From: Christensenella sp. UBA1750
GTDB taxonomy: Bacteria; Bacillota; Clostridia; Christensenellales; UBA1750
Direction: 5' to 3'
Assembly (NCBI GenBank): GCA_002315655.1
Contig: DCHO01000010.1
Coordinates: 39,428-103,427 of the forward strand
Length of the DNA stretch: 64,000 nucleotides
Position 1 is the first letter of the stretch, and each line of letters starts with the position of its first letter. This document shows positions 15,711-23,938 of this stretch, in pieces. Under the pieces are notes generated by a model, which saw only the letters and a program-made list of their open reading frames with translations, had not been told where the DNA came from and did no database searches. The translations under genes and the position numbers were made by a program.

Positions 15711-16724
15711 TTATTCCTTGACGGGAGCCATGAAGGGTTCGCCGTCCTCCATCTCCATGTCGATCAGAGACTTCATGAACTTGCCGTACTTGGTCTCCAT
15801 CTCCTCCTGCGCCCGGTCAAACTGGTTGGCGGGGTAGACCATGGTGGGAATGTTCTTGAAGTCCCACTCCCCGTCGGCGATCATGCGCACGGCGTTGTCC
15901 ACGCCTTCGGTGGAGAGCCAGTACTCTCTGGGATGGGTGTTGTGCATCACGATGGCCTTCACGCCCAACTGCTGCATATCCACCAGACGTTTTTCGCCGG
16001 TGTGATACGCGCCCACGCACAGAAGGCCGCAGCAGCCGGTCAGGTTGATGGCGGTGTCCAGCGATTCGTTGCTCTCACCCCACTCACAGACCACCTTGAA
16101 GCCCTTCATAATGTCGCGCTCGCCGTTTTCGTAGGTGAACTTCCTGATGGCTTCCTCGGGGGTGTAGACTTCCTTCGCGCCGTATTTCAGCGCATCCTGA
16201 CGGGAGGTTTCCCGAATGTCCACCGCGACCACATAGAAGCCGCGCAGGGTGAGCAGGGAGATCGCGCCGCAGCCCATGTAGCCGCAGCCCACCACGCAGA
16301 CCTTGGTGCCGGGCATGGTGTCCTTCACCTTGGAACAGGCGGAAAGCATACAGGACAGGGGTTCCAGCACCATGTCTTCGTCCCGGAGATTTTCGGGAAT
16401 CTTCACGATCTTGCTCTTTTCCACGTTGGCAACCATGTATTTCTGCATGGCACCCGCGCCGGGCAGGGTGCTGCCCCAAAGGCCGGAAACATGATCGCCC
16501 ACGGCAAAGCCCTTTACATTCTTGCCGACCTGCTCGATGATGCCCATGGGTTCATGGCCGAAGGTGTCGCCTTCCTTGGCGTGCGCCCAGTCGTAGTGCT
16601 CGGAATGGCACACGCCGCAATACTTGATGCGGATGAGCACGGAATCGTCGTCCATGACGGGCATGGGGATTTCTTTAAGTACGTTTTTCTTGGGGCCGAT
16701 GGCCACAACCGCTTTATTAACCAT
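15711..16724 (-). CDS. zinc-dependent medium-chain alcohol/polyol dehydrogenase
   Basis: 337 residues. NAD(P)-dependent oxidation of an alcohol or polyol. Catalytic-zinc motif YCGVCHSEHYDW (Cys, then His) and FGHEPMGIIEQVG are near residues 36-70; the Rossmann motif VCVVGCGYMGCGAI is near 150. The structural-zinc cysteine cluster of many ADHs is not visible, closer to threonine/sorbitol dehydrogenase-like proteins. The ATG at 16724 is chosen (AAAGGAG 10 bases upstream) over an in-frame ATG at 16793 that lies in the promoter. First gene of the dehydrogenase-ROK-GH172 group. Confidence 0.87.
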   Translation of the reverse strand: MVNKAVVAIGPKKNVLKEIPMPVMDDDSVLIRIKYCGVCHSEHYDWAHAKEGDTFGHEPMGIIEQVGKNVKGFAVGDHVSGLWGSTLPGAGAMQKYMVANVEKSKIVKIPENLRDEDMVLEPLSCMLSACSKVKDTMPGTKVCVVGCGYMGCGAISLLTLRGFYVVAVDIRETSRQDALKYGAKEVYTPEEAIRKFTYENGERDIMKGFKVVCEWGESNESLDTAINLTGCCGLLCVGAYHTGEKRLVDMQQLGVKAIVMHNTHPREYWLSTEGVDNAVRMIADGEWDFKNIPTMVYPANQFDRAQEEMETKYGKFMKSLIDMEMEDGEPFMAPVKE

Positions 16725-16732
16725 AATAATCA

Positions 16733-16785
16733 GGCTCCTTTCAGGATATATACCATTACCGATATTATACCCGATGAAAGGAGCC
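16733..16785. promoter_or_regulatory. 11-bp inverted repeat spanning promoter and ribosome site
   Basis: GGCTCCTTTCA (16733-16743) and TGAAAGGAGCC (16775-16785) are perfect inverted repeats 31 bp apart. The downstream arm (minus strand) is the ribosome-binding site of the dehydrogenase; the other arm lies in the promoter spacer. A transcript from further upstream would hide the ribosome site; one from the local promoter would not. Confidence 0.6.
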
Positions 16786-16793
16786 GTTTTCAA
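16764..16793 (-). promoter_or_regulatory. promoter of the dehydrogenase-ROK-GH172 operon
   Basis: Minus strand TTGAAA (16788-16793), 18-bp spacer, TATAAT (16764-16769), 40 bp before the dehydrogenase ATG. Confidence 0.7.
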
Positions 16794-16825
16794 TAGTTTT
16801 TATTCATTTTCTTAACATTATTTGA

Positions 16826-17671
16826 TTATTCGTCGGCAGCAGCTTCCTCATAGCCTTCCTGCGCCCGTTCCGCGTCCTTTTCGGCGTAATAGGCCTTTGC
16901 CCGCTCGTCATTCTGCCGCACGCGCTCCGCCAAACCTTCGCCCTCCAAATCCTCATAAGGGAAATCCAGCAGCGTCACCGTTCCGTCCGGGCGAACCGGG
17001 TTTTCTTCGTTTTCCTTGGGGTATTCCAAGGCAAAATCCAGCGTGGCAAAGCACAAATTGTTTTCGTCAAAATACGCTTTCAGGTCAGACAGAATCTCGG
17101 CAGCACGCTCCACGGACACATTTTCATCGTCAATGTAAAGCGTCAGCTTACCCGATTGCCCGCCCATAATCGCAAGGTCGAACACCGTGTCATTGGGATA
17201 GTCCGCCATGTAGGTGCGCTCGCCCTCGGATTCCTCATACGCTTCCATGATTTCGCCGAAACAAATGGAGCTGTTGTAGCCCATGTTTTCCAGAATCGGC
17301 TTACAGAAGTCGTAATATTCCATGTTGAGTCGCTCGGCGGTGTTCCAGCCCTTCTGCACTAAAAAATCGTAATCATCGTCCAGATAGTTGCCAAAGGAAT
17401 CCGTGTAGATGGAAAAGTGCGTATCAATGCTGGTTGGCGATTCCACATAGGCAAAATAGGTGCCGTTCTGCTTGAAATTGTAGTTCACGTTGGCGATTTT
17501 CAAGCCCTCATCGGCAAACCGCTCTTTGCGCAGGATCTGTTCAGCCGTTCTTCTGCAAAGCAGTCGGGAAATGCCGTTGCCGTAAAAGGCGTTGACAAAC
17601 AGGAAAACGGGAATCCCGATGACGAGCACCACCGCCAGCACAATCAGGATGATTTTTGTCTTCTTTTTCAC
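16826..17671 (-). CDS. membrane-anchored protein of unknown function
   Basis: 281 residues. A basic start and one hydrophobic helix (about 7-28) anchor an otherwise soluble, acidic domain that should face outward. The last 40 residues are highly charged. No family is recognised. The start is a GTG at 17671 directly after the stop of the upstream lipoprotein gene, with AGAGGAG 8 bases before it, indicating translational coupling. Confidence 0.7.
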   Translation of the reverse strand: MKKKTKIILIVLAVVLVIGIPVFLFVNAFYGNGISRLLCRRTAEQILRKERFADEGLKIANVNYNFKQNGTYFAYVESPTSIDTHFSIYTDSFGNYLDDDYDFLVQKGWNTAERLNMEYYDFCKPILENMGYNSSICFGEIMEAYEESEGERTYMADYPNDTVFDLAIMGGQSGKLTLYIDDENVSVERAAEILSDLKAYFDENNLCFATLDFALEYPKENEENPVRPDGTVTLLDFPYEDLEGEGLAERVRQNDERAKAYYAEKDAERAQEGYEEAAADE

Positions 17672-18142
17672 TTAATCGTCTCCTCTTGCGCCCGCATCCC
17701 CCGGTATGGTGGAAAATTCCGGGTTGAAAATGAGCTGTCCGTTCTCCGACAGCCACATGAAACAGGCGTTTTCAAAGTTTATTGTGGGGTCAGTCAGCCC
17801 GTCCTCGTTGTAGTCCATGCAGTCGCAGCTTTTGTACGCGCCCAGTTCGCCGTCAAACACGGGATATTCGCAGAAGGCGATCTGCCTTTGTTCCGTTTCA
17901 TCGGCATAGAAAGCCACGCCCTTGTCCTCGATGGCAAGATAGGCGTCCGTTTCCTGCCCGTCCACGGTGAATTGCACCGTTTCCTGCCCGTCCTGCCAAT
18001 CCATTACGGGTTCCTGCGTAGGTTCAACGGTTGGATTGGCGGTTGGCTCTGCGGCGGGTGTCACGGTTGGATTCTCCTGCACGGCACAGCCCGCAAGCAG
18101 GAGGCATAAAGTCAACAAAAGGATCAAAAGTATTTTTTTCAT
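17672..18142 (-). CDS. small lipoprotein of unknown function
   Basis: 156 residues. Signal peptide with lipobox LLAGC (Cys near residue 18), then a Thr/Pro/Glu-rich linker and a domain with VQFTVDGQETDAYLAIED. No family recognised. The ATG at 18142 is preferred over 18151 because AAGGA lies 8 bases before it. Sandwiched with tiny gaps between the nucleotidyltransferase-like gene and the coupled membrane-anchored protein. Confidence 0.72.
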   Translation of the reverse strand: MKKILLILLLTLCLLLAGCAVQENPTVTPAAEPTANPTVEPTQEPVMDWQDGQETVQFTVDGQETDAYLAIEDKGVAFYADETEQRQIAFCEYPVFDGELGAYKSCDCMDYNEDGLTDPTINFENACFMWLSENGQLIFNPEFSTIPGDAGARGDD

Positions 18143-18154
18143 TCCAATCATCCT

Positions 18155-18916
18155 TTACAGGTTCAGGTCTTCAACCAGTTTTTTCCAGATTTCGTAGGAC
18201 TTATCCAGCGTTTCCGCCTCCGCTCCGAATTTGACGGCAGAAAGCAGCCTTTCCTCCACTTTTTCAGGCTTAACTGCAAAATCCTTTATAAATTGCAGAG
18301 AGCGCTTGCGGCTGGGGAACAGCACATGATTCAGTGCGAAAAGTGCCTGTATATAGGCATCCAGCGCATCCTCCAATGCGGCGTGATAGAGCAGGACTTC
18401 CTTTCGCACCACGGCGCGCTCGAAGTTTTCCGTTTCGCTTAAAATACCCTTGCAGTCGGACAGAATCCTCTGCCTGAGGGCTTCGGGGTATTCCTTTGCC
18501 ATGTCTTTCAGCTCCTGCACACAGCCGTCCTCCGCTATGGAGATAAGGTTTTTATACATGGCCAGCCGGCCGGTGGTGTAGAAGCCTCCGTCCTCCTTAG
18601 GGGCGCGGTAGCCGTCCAAAATGGTTTGAATATCGCGCTTTGCCGCGTCCATCGTGAAATACATCACATAGGTTTCCACATTTTCAGGAAAAATCTGATC
18701 GCCCTCTCCCCAGCGTTCCCCTTTGAAGAAGGGAATTTCCCCGGAATACAGGGCTGTCCGTACCTCCGGCGGGGGCACGGTGTCACAATAGACCATTATG
18801 TCAATGTCGCCCTCGCCGGGCGCGGGAATGTCCAGCTTCGTCACGGCAACGCCTCGTACACCGGGGAGATGCGCCACGGATTTTCCAAATTCAATCAGCT
18901 TTTCTTCTGTCAGCAT
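18155..18916 (-). CDS. nucleotidyltransferase-fold protein (DUF4037-like, tentative)
   Basis: 253 residues. The N-terminal VRGVAVTKLDIPAPGEGDIDIMVY has the spacing of a nucleotidyltransferase core in which GDIDIMVY supplies the paired acidic residues; the usual GS motif is replaced. The helical remainder (ALEDALDAYIQALFALNHVLFPSRKR) is like DUF4037/aminoglycoside nucleotidyltransferase-type helical domains. Molecular function unproven. It is 61 bp after the TetR gene in the same direction. Confidence 0.6.
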   Translation of the reverse strand: MLTEEKLIEFGKSVAHLPGVRGVAVTKLDIPAPGEGDIDIMVYCDTVPPPEVRTALYSGEIPFFKGERWGEGDQIFPENVETYVMYFTMDAAKRDIQTILDGYRAPKEDGGFYTTGRLAMYKNLISIAEDGCVQELKDMAKEYPEALRQRILSDCKGILSETENFERAVVRKEVLLYHAALEDALDAYIQALFALNHVLFPSRKRSLQFIKDFAVKPEKVEERLLSAVKFGAEAETLDKSYEIWKKLVEDLNL

Positions 18917-18977
18917 ATTGTCACTCCTTCACAATTCCACTTCATATAGACGATGGATTTTCGGATTTGTTCCTTCT

Positions 18978-19577
18978 CTATTTCCCGTACACCGAGAAGA
19001 AGTGCCGGATGTGCTTTTCGATCAGCGTCATGGCCTCCGCTTCCACAGCCGGGTTGCGGTCTACGCGGAACATCTGCATGGAGATGGGCGACACAAACTC
19101 CATGGCCAGCAGCTGCACATCGTCCCGACGAATCAGCCCGCTGTCCATCCATGCGCGGATGAGAGCGGAATAACAGTCCATAATGTCCTTATAGGTACGC
19201 TGCTCCTGCGCCCGTCCTAAATCTTCCATGCGGAATTGCTCGATGGTCAGCATTCTCCTTGTCTTGCTGATGAAATCATCGTGCATGACAAAGGTCAACT
19301 CCTCCTTTACCTGCTGAATAATACATTCAACATTGCTGCTCACCGCCAGCTCTTTATAGTGCGGAATGTAGGAGCGCTTTTCGTAATACTCATCCGCTAT
19401 GGTGTTCAGCGTATCGAAAATGTCCTGTTTGCTGTCAAAATGGCTGTATAAGGACGCCTTGCGGATGCCCACGCGGTCTGCGATCATCCCCACTGAGGTC
19501 GCCTCCACCCCGTTATGGGAAAACAGCTCCAGAGCGGCCTGTAATATCCTCTTTTTCGATTCCGACAATTCAACCAT
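18978..19577 (-). CDS. TetR-family transcriptional regulator
   Basis: 199 residues. Helix-turn-helix at residues 8-55: KKRILQAALELFSHNGVEATSVGMIADRVGIRKASLYSHFDSKQDIFDTL, the classic TetR N-terminus (shown here in parts: ILQAALELFSHNG, IADRVGIRKASLYSHF). The C-terminal ligand domain is variable. Start set by GGGAG. A palindrome and a strong promoter directly upstream point to autoregulation, and genes down to 16826 may be in the same unit. Confidence 0.9.
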   Translation of the reverse strand: MVELSESKKRILQAALELFSHNGVEATSVGMIADRVGIRKASLYSHFDSKQDIFDTLNTIADEYYEKRSYIPHYKELAVSSNVECIIQQVKEELTFVMHDDFISKTRRMLTIEQFRMEDLGRAQEQRTYKDIMDCYSALIRAWMDSGLIRRDDVQLLAMEFVSPISMQMFRVDRNPAVEAEAMTLIEKHIRHFFSVYGK

Positions 19578-19593
19578 GGTGCTTCTCCCTTCA

Positions 19594-19611
19594 CTACCTA
19601 TCGTTAGGTAG
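19594..19611. promoter_or_regulatory. probable TetR operator
   Basis: CTACCTA-tcgt-TAGGTAG, perfect 7-bp arms, lies between the -10 element and the TetR start, where a bound repressor would block transcription. Confidence 0.72.
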
Positions 19612-19618
19612 CCTCCAT

Positions 19619-19647
19619 AGTATATAAAAAACCGCTGCCCTTGTCAA
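19619..19647 (-). promoter_or_regulatory. promoter of the TetR gene, inside the upstream terminator
   Basis: Minus strand TTGACA (19642-19647), 17-bp spacer, TATACT (19619-19624). The -35 hexamer is the loop of the terminator of the UroD-like gene. Confidence 0.75.
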
Positions 19648-19656
19648 GCAGCGGCT
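19625..19656 (-). terminator. terminator after the UroD-like gene
   Basis: CCGCTGC pairs with GCAGCGG around a 9-base loop, followed by TTTTTT on the minus strand. Confidence 0.82.
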
Positions 19657-19663
19657 GTAAAAC

Positions 19664-20719
19664 TTAATATGTGCCGACCTTCTTGTAGACCTCCATAACA
19701 CGCCCGAAGTCCTTTAGGGAGATTCCCGGCGGGATGGAATGGTCGGAGGCAAAGATGTAGCCGCCATCCTTCATCATTTCCGGCACAACGGTCTCGATCT
19801 CGGAAATGATGGCTTCCGGCTCCGTCCAGTGCACCGCGTTGATGCCGCCGTGGAGCAGCAGGTCTTTCCCGTACTGCCTCTTTATGGCCACAGGGTCGCA
19901 GCCCGCCTTGACCTCCAAGGGATTCAGGCCATCCAGCCCCATTTTGATAAATTCCGGGATAAAGGGGCGAATGTCGCCGCAGGAATGGAGCCGCACGGGA
20001 ATGTGGTGCGCGTGCCCCCAATCAATGGCCTTCTGATGGAAGGGCTTCACCAGCTCCCGATAAACCTTCATGGAGAAGAACTGGCTGTTCTTGTAACCCA
20101 TGTCGTCATACCAGTGCAGCTCGTCAAAGGTGTAGCCCGCATCCCACACTTTGTTCATCATTTCAATGTCCATGGATAATTCTCTGTCAAACATATCCAT
20201 GACCCATTCCGGCTCCTCCAGCATGGCCATGAGAAGCGTTTCGGTGCCTACCATGCCCGAATGGGTGATGTCAAACCCGAACCAGAAGCCACCGGTGATC
20301 CAGCGTCCCTCCTGCCGCCATGTCTTGTAGTTGGCCTTCAGGTTCTCCCACGGGATGCGGTCGTCGCAGGGCACCATGCGCGCCTTGGCTTCCTCCCAGA
20401 TTTCCGGCGTGGTCACATGGAAATCCAGATGCTCCGGGGTGGTAGTGTGCTTCTTCCAGGAGCGCATGGTCGCGCCCCAGGAAGTTGTATAAATGCGGTA
20501 ATCCTCGGTTTCCTCAATTGTTTTCAGGGAATAGCGCGGAGAATTGTCCAGCGAAATGTATGCGGTCTTGTCCAGATCGAAGTAGGAATAGTAGTCCCTT
20601 GTGGGCATCCCCTCCACGACCCATGCGTCCACCGCTTCTTCCCAGGCGTAGTCGATGATGGGCACCCGGTCGGCCTCCTTGTGGGCGTACATCCGGGCAA
20701 TGCGTTCATAAGTGGTCAT
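19664..20719 (-). CDS. uroporphyrinogen decarboxylase-fold protein (methyltransferase-type)
   Basis: 351 residues. MTTYERIARMYAHKEADRVPI at the start and IPVRLHSCGDIRPFIPEFIKMGLDGLNPLEVKAGCDP near 240-275 are typical of the UROD/MtaA group outside heme synthesis, many of which move methyl groups from methylated compounds to corrinoids. His and Cys in LHSCGD could bind metal. No corrinoid protein is nearby, so the substrate is open. AAGGAGG precedes the ATG. It follows the GH10 gene by 19 bp. Confidence 0.8.
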   Translation of the reverse strand: MTTYERIARMYAHKEADRVPIIDYAWEEAVDAWVVEGMPTRDYYSYFDLDKTAYISLDNSPRYSLKTIEETEDYRIYTTSWGATMRSWKKHTTTPEHLDFHVTTPEIWEEAKARMVPCDDRIPWENLKANYKTWRQEGRWITGGFWFGFDITHSGMVGTETLLMAMLEEPEWVMDMFDRELSMDIEMMNKVWDAGYTFDELHWYDDMGYKNSQFFSMKVYRELVKPFHQKAIDWGHAHHIPVRLHSCGDIRPFIPEFIKMGLDGLNPLEVKAGCDPVAIKRQYGKDLLLHGGINAVHWTEPEAIISEIETVVPEMMKDGGYIFASDHSIPPGISLKDFGRVMEVYKKVGTY

Positions 20720-20738
20720 GTGCGTTCCTCCTTCTTTA

Positions 20739-22069
20739 TCAGAGTGAGATTTCCATGCCGTTTATATCCTGATTGAGCGTAAATCCGTCCTTTTTGCCGT
20801 CCGCTTCCACTTCGTATTCGCCCTTGAAGCCGCGGAAGCGCACCTCGCCGTTTGCATCGGTCACGCCCTCGCCGTTTGTCGTCCAGCGGGAATGGAACAG
20901 GTCGTGCAGTCGCTCGTATGCGGGCTTCGGGGTTAAGTCAAACCGCATCAGGCCGCCGTGATAGTAGTTTTCCCCGGCAGTCATGTCGCCCTGCGGCGCA
21001 AAGGCCGCATAGCCGTCCACAAGGTTCCAATAGATGACGGCCTCCATCACCGGGTGCGAGAACCAGATGGAATAGAGCTTTTCCAGCAGGTCTGCCTGCA
21101 ATTCCTCGTCCTGCGCCTCATTGGAATAGGCGGGCAGGGTGATCTCCGTCACCTGCAAGGGCTTTCCGAACATGGCATAGTAGCTGTCCATGGCGGAATA
21201 CAGCTTGGACGGGCTGAAAAAGGGAACGGCACATTTTGCTTCATCCTCTTTTTTGTAGAACATATGGTACTGCAGCCCGATGGCGTCAATCTCCGCGCCG
21301 CGCTCCATGGCGTAGGCGATGGACAGCGGGTACCAGCTTCTCTCCCCGCGGGTCACATCCCAGGCCTGTTCCGTGGCTTCGTTGATGATGAGCTCGTTCT
21401 TCGGCAGCACCGCCCGCGCGGTCTTGAAGCTCCACTCAATCAGGTCGCTTTCCCGGAAGAAAAGGCTGCCCCGGCGGTTGCCCTCGGGGGTTAATCTGGA
21501 ATTGCACAGGGTCTCGTTGATGACCTCCATGCCGGGGATTTTTCCGCATACCGCTCCGCGATGCGCTCGATGCGGCGTTTAAGCAGGGCTTTGTGCTGCT
21601 CCAAATCCATGGGTACCCAGGTGGGCGTCCACTGGTCGTAGTTCAGGCAATGAAGCTTGGGGGTGATGTTCTTCTCCCCGCAATACTGCAAACACAGGTC
21701 AGGCACCGGGCGGCGATAGACCTTTTCGCTGTCCACCGTGAATCGTTCCTTGCCCTGCACAGGTTCCAGATCGCACCAATAGAAGGGCAGGGTCGCCAGA
21801 TTGAAGACCTTGGCAAAGGCCTCCTTGTATTTCTCATTCTTCTCGGCGTTCTCCATCTCATCCAGCATGAAAATGTTCGCGCCGTGGAAAAATTCGTGCT
21901 TTTTAAGAGAATACTTCACTTTTACGCCGGACACGGGCTTTCCGTCCCTGTCCGTCACACGGATCACAGCGTCCGCCTTCCTGTGCTGCTCGATGCCGGA
22001 TTCCACCCGCTCCTCTAACAACTCCTTTTCGTCCTCAAAGGGCTTTAAGATGATTTCCCGTCTGGTCAT
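20739..22069 (-). pseudogene. GH10 endo-xylanase-like gene with a frameshift
   Basis: The first part (ATG at 22069, good GGAG) and the second part (to stop at 20739) are two frames of one GH10 enzyme. The break is at a run of five A on the coding strand (21539-21543): one more A would continue the frame as ERYAEKIPGMEVINETL, giving the acid/base Glu in VINE; the nucleophile region is LQVTEITLPAY further on. N-terminally there is a carbohydrate-binding-type region before the barrel (FHGANIFMLDE starts the GH10 part). Read as is, translation ends soon after the run. It could be a true mutation, a sequencing error at a homopolymer or, less likely, programmed slippage at AAAAA. Confidence 0.82.
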
Positions 22070-22075
22070 GGTTGC

Positions 22076-22897
22076 TCACTCCTTTATCTCTTGTGTATAT
22101 CTGCATTTGGGGAAATTGCCGCAGCCGAAAAACTGCTTTCCGGCATTTTCACCCTTTTTCACGGTTCTCAAAATAAGCTGCCCACCGCACCGAGGACAAA
22201 TCCACTCCCCTGCCGACGGTTGAAGCTCCGCAATCGGTTCCTGGTTCTTATCCTCTTTCGGTTTTTCCTTTTTTGCGTACTTTTCCTCTATATTTCGGAT
22301 ATGCGCCTCTTTGGTAGCAGTTTCGGCGTTTGTAAGCTTTTTGAGCTTTTCAAAGAGCGCAATCACTTCCGTTTCCGAAAGAACATCCGGAGAAGCATCC
22401 CACATCCGCTTTATGGTACCGTAGAGAAAATCCCGCTTGACCACAGGAACGGAGGTGGCCTCCACCTTTTTCAGCTCGCACCGCTCCGAGAAGACTATAA
22501 TGGAAAAGAGCGGAATGTTTTCTCCGATGTATGCCCGCAGCCACTTGATATGGGTCTGATTCTGCAAAATCGGATTATAGAGGCGGTTCTTCTGTTTGTT
22601 CGGCAGCATCACCGTCCAATAGGCGCTTTTTTCGTCTCCGAAGACCCAGCCGGAATAATTCTTGCTTTCCAGCACATAAATGCCCTTCTGGCAAATGTAA
22701 ATCACATCAATTTCGGAGGTTTCTCCGTTGTCCTTAGGCACATACAGGTTCCGAAGAATCTGTCCTTTTCGCCCGAAGAAATTCAACGTTTTAAGCCAGC
22801 GCACGGTCAGCTTCTCCCCGCGCCTTCCGATCCAGTCTGCCGTAAAGATGGATTTGAACAGGGCATCCAATACTATATCAATAAACCCCTTTGCCAT
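22076..22897 (-). CDS. NERD nuclease-related protein with topoisomerase-type zinc finger
   Basis: 273 residues. NERD domain around residues 20-140: GRRGEKLTVRWLK, then SEIDVIYICQKGIYVLESKNYSG, in which the Asp and the ESK motif match the restriction-like nuclease core. A charged linker (190-225) leads to a C-terminal C4 zinc ribbon CPRCGGQLILR...FFGCGNFPKCRYT as in topoisomerase I. Probably binds or cuts DNA; role unknown. ATG at 22897 (GAGG 8 bases upstream) is preferred over a GTG at 22906. The GH10 gene follows at 6 bp. Confidence 0.86.
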   Translation of the reverse strand: MAKGFIDIVLDALFKSIFTADWIGRRGEKLTVRWLKTLNFFGRKGQILRNLYVPKDNGETSEIDVIYICQKGIYVLESKNYSGWVFGDEKSAYWTVMLPNKQKNRLYNPILQNQTHIKWLRAYIGENIPLFSIIVFSERCELKKVEATSVPVVKRDFLYGTIKRMWDASPDVLSETEVIALFEKLKKLTNAETATKEAHIRNIEEKYAKKEKPKEDKNQEPIAELQPSAGEWICPRCGGQLILRTVKKGENAGKQFFGCGNFPKCRYTQEIKE

Positions 22898-22915
22898 GAT
22901 TTTCACCTCGGGTAT

Positions 22916-22944
22916 ATTTTACAGGATTTAACATACGATGGCAA
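22916..22944 (-). promoter_or_regulatory. promoter of the NERD gene
   Basis: Minus strand TTGCCA (22939-22944), 17-bp spacer, TAAAAT (22916-22921), only about 18 bp before the ATG. Confidence 0.5.
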
Positions 22945-22990
22945 GGAGAAAAGAGAAGGTTGGGATAGAAAAACAGAGAACCAAACGAGG

Positions 22991-23023
22991 AAAAAGCCTG
23001 TTCTCCGTTTCCGAAGAACAGGC
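22991..23023 (-). terminator. terminator after the cyclase-family gene
   Basis: GCCTGTTCT and AGAACAGGC form a perfect 9-bp stem with a 10-base loop, followed by TTTTTC on the minus strand. Confidence 0.85.
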
Positions 23024-23031
23024 ATCCCTGT

Positions 23032-23784
23032 TTATTCACAGATGGCGAACACGCGCACGGGCAGACCGTTTGCGCCTTTGAAGTTCGGCCAGGCGGCAAC
23101 GAGCACCGCGCCGGCAGCAGGCACCTTGTCCAGTTTGCACATCAGCTCGATCTGCAGCTTGCCTTTTTCCAGTACATAGCGTTCGCAAGCCAAATCGCCC
23201 GCTTTTGCGGCTTCCTTGGAAGCGTCGGTGTCCAGCGTTTCATGTCCGCTGGCAGCGGCGTTGCGGGTCTCATAGATGTACTGCAGCGCGGGCAGCGACC
23301 AGCCGGGGAAGTTCTCCGAACCGTCCTCCGCGATGCCGGACATGGCATTCATATCCGGCCATTTCTTGTACCAGTCCGTGCGCAACGCTACGAATGCGCC
23401 GTCGGGAATCGCGCCGTACTTGTTTTCGTAAGCCTTGATATCCTCCACCGTGACGGCGTAGGTGGGGTCTTTTGCCACCTTGTCGGTCACGTCAATGACG
23501 CACAGCGGGAACACGCCCTGCTTGGCAGCAAAGGCTTCGGCTGCAACGCCGCCCTTTACGAAGTGCGCAGGGAAGTCGATGTGGGTGCCGAACTGACCGG
23601 GAAACTTGAAGGTGGTGATGCGGCATTCCAGCATGGGATTGCCCCAGTCAAACACGGTCTTGTTCAGCTCCACGGAGCCCTCCGGGATGCCGCTCCAATA
23701 GGGTGAATCGTTGTCCATGGTGTGCGACAGCTCCACCCATTTCAGGTTTTGCGCTTCTGATAATGCGTTCCACAGCTTAAACAT
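23032..23784 (-). CDS. cyclase-family (kynurenine formamidase-like) hydrolase
   Basis: 250 residues. The motif FGTHIDFPAHF near residue 70 is the metal-binding HxDxPxH signature of the PF04199 cyclase/formamidase family; LSHTMDNDSPYW near the start and a conserved acidic/His region later fit. Reactions in the family include amide hydrolysis of N-formylkynurenine and other small substrates; nothing around it shows which. AAGGAGG precedes the ATG. Divergent from the DUF4091 gene. Confidence 0.82.
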   Translation of the reverse strand: MFKLWNALSEAQNLKWVELSHTMDNDSPYWSGIPEGSVELNKTVFDWGNPMLECRITTFKFPGQFGTHIDFPAHFVKGGVAAEAFAAKQGVFPLCVIDVTDKVAKDPTYAVTVEDIKAYENKYGAIPDGAFVALRTDWYKKWPDMNAMSGIAEDGSENFPGWSLPALQYIYETRNAAASGHETLDTDASKEAAKAGDLACERYVLEKGKLQIELMCKLDKVPAAGAVLVAAWPNFKGANGLPVRVFAICE

Positions 23785-23819
23785 GATGGTTCCTCCTTAA
23801 AGTTTATTACTTTGCAAAC

Positions 23820-23849
23820 AATATAGCATTTTTACATTTACCTTGTCAA
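23820..23849 (-). promoter_or_regulatory. promoter of the cyclase-family gene
   Basis: Minus strand TTGACA (23844-23849), 18-bp spacer, TATATT (23820-23825). Confidence 0.65.
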
Positions 23850-23872
23850 TTCCGAAATTTACCCGTTCGTTC

Positions 23873-23901
23873 TTGACAAGCATCGGCAGGTTTCGTACAC
23901 T
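23873..23901 (+). promoter_or_regulatory. promoter of the DUF4091 gene
   Basis: TTGACA (23873-23878), 17-bp spacer, TACACT (23896-23901); back-to-back with the cyclase promoter. Confidence 0.65.
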
Positions 23902-23938
23902 ATATATACGAATCTTTTAGATGAAAGGATGCAAAATC

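Noticed and set aside
21491..22069. The two GH10 pieces as two separate functional genes
   Set aside because: The second piece has no ribosome site of its own and starts inside the barrel; the join is exact after adding one A.
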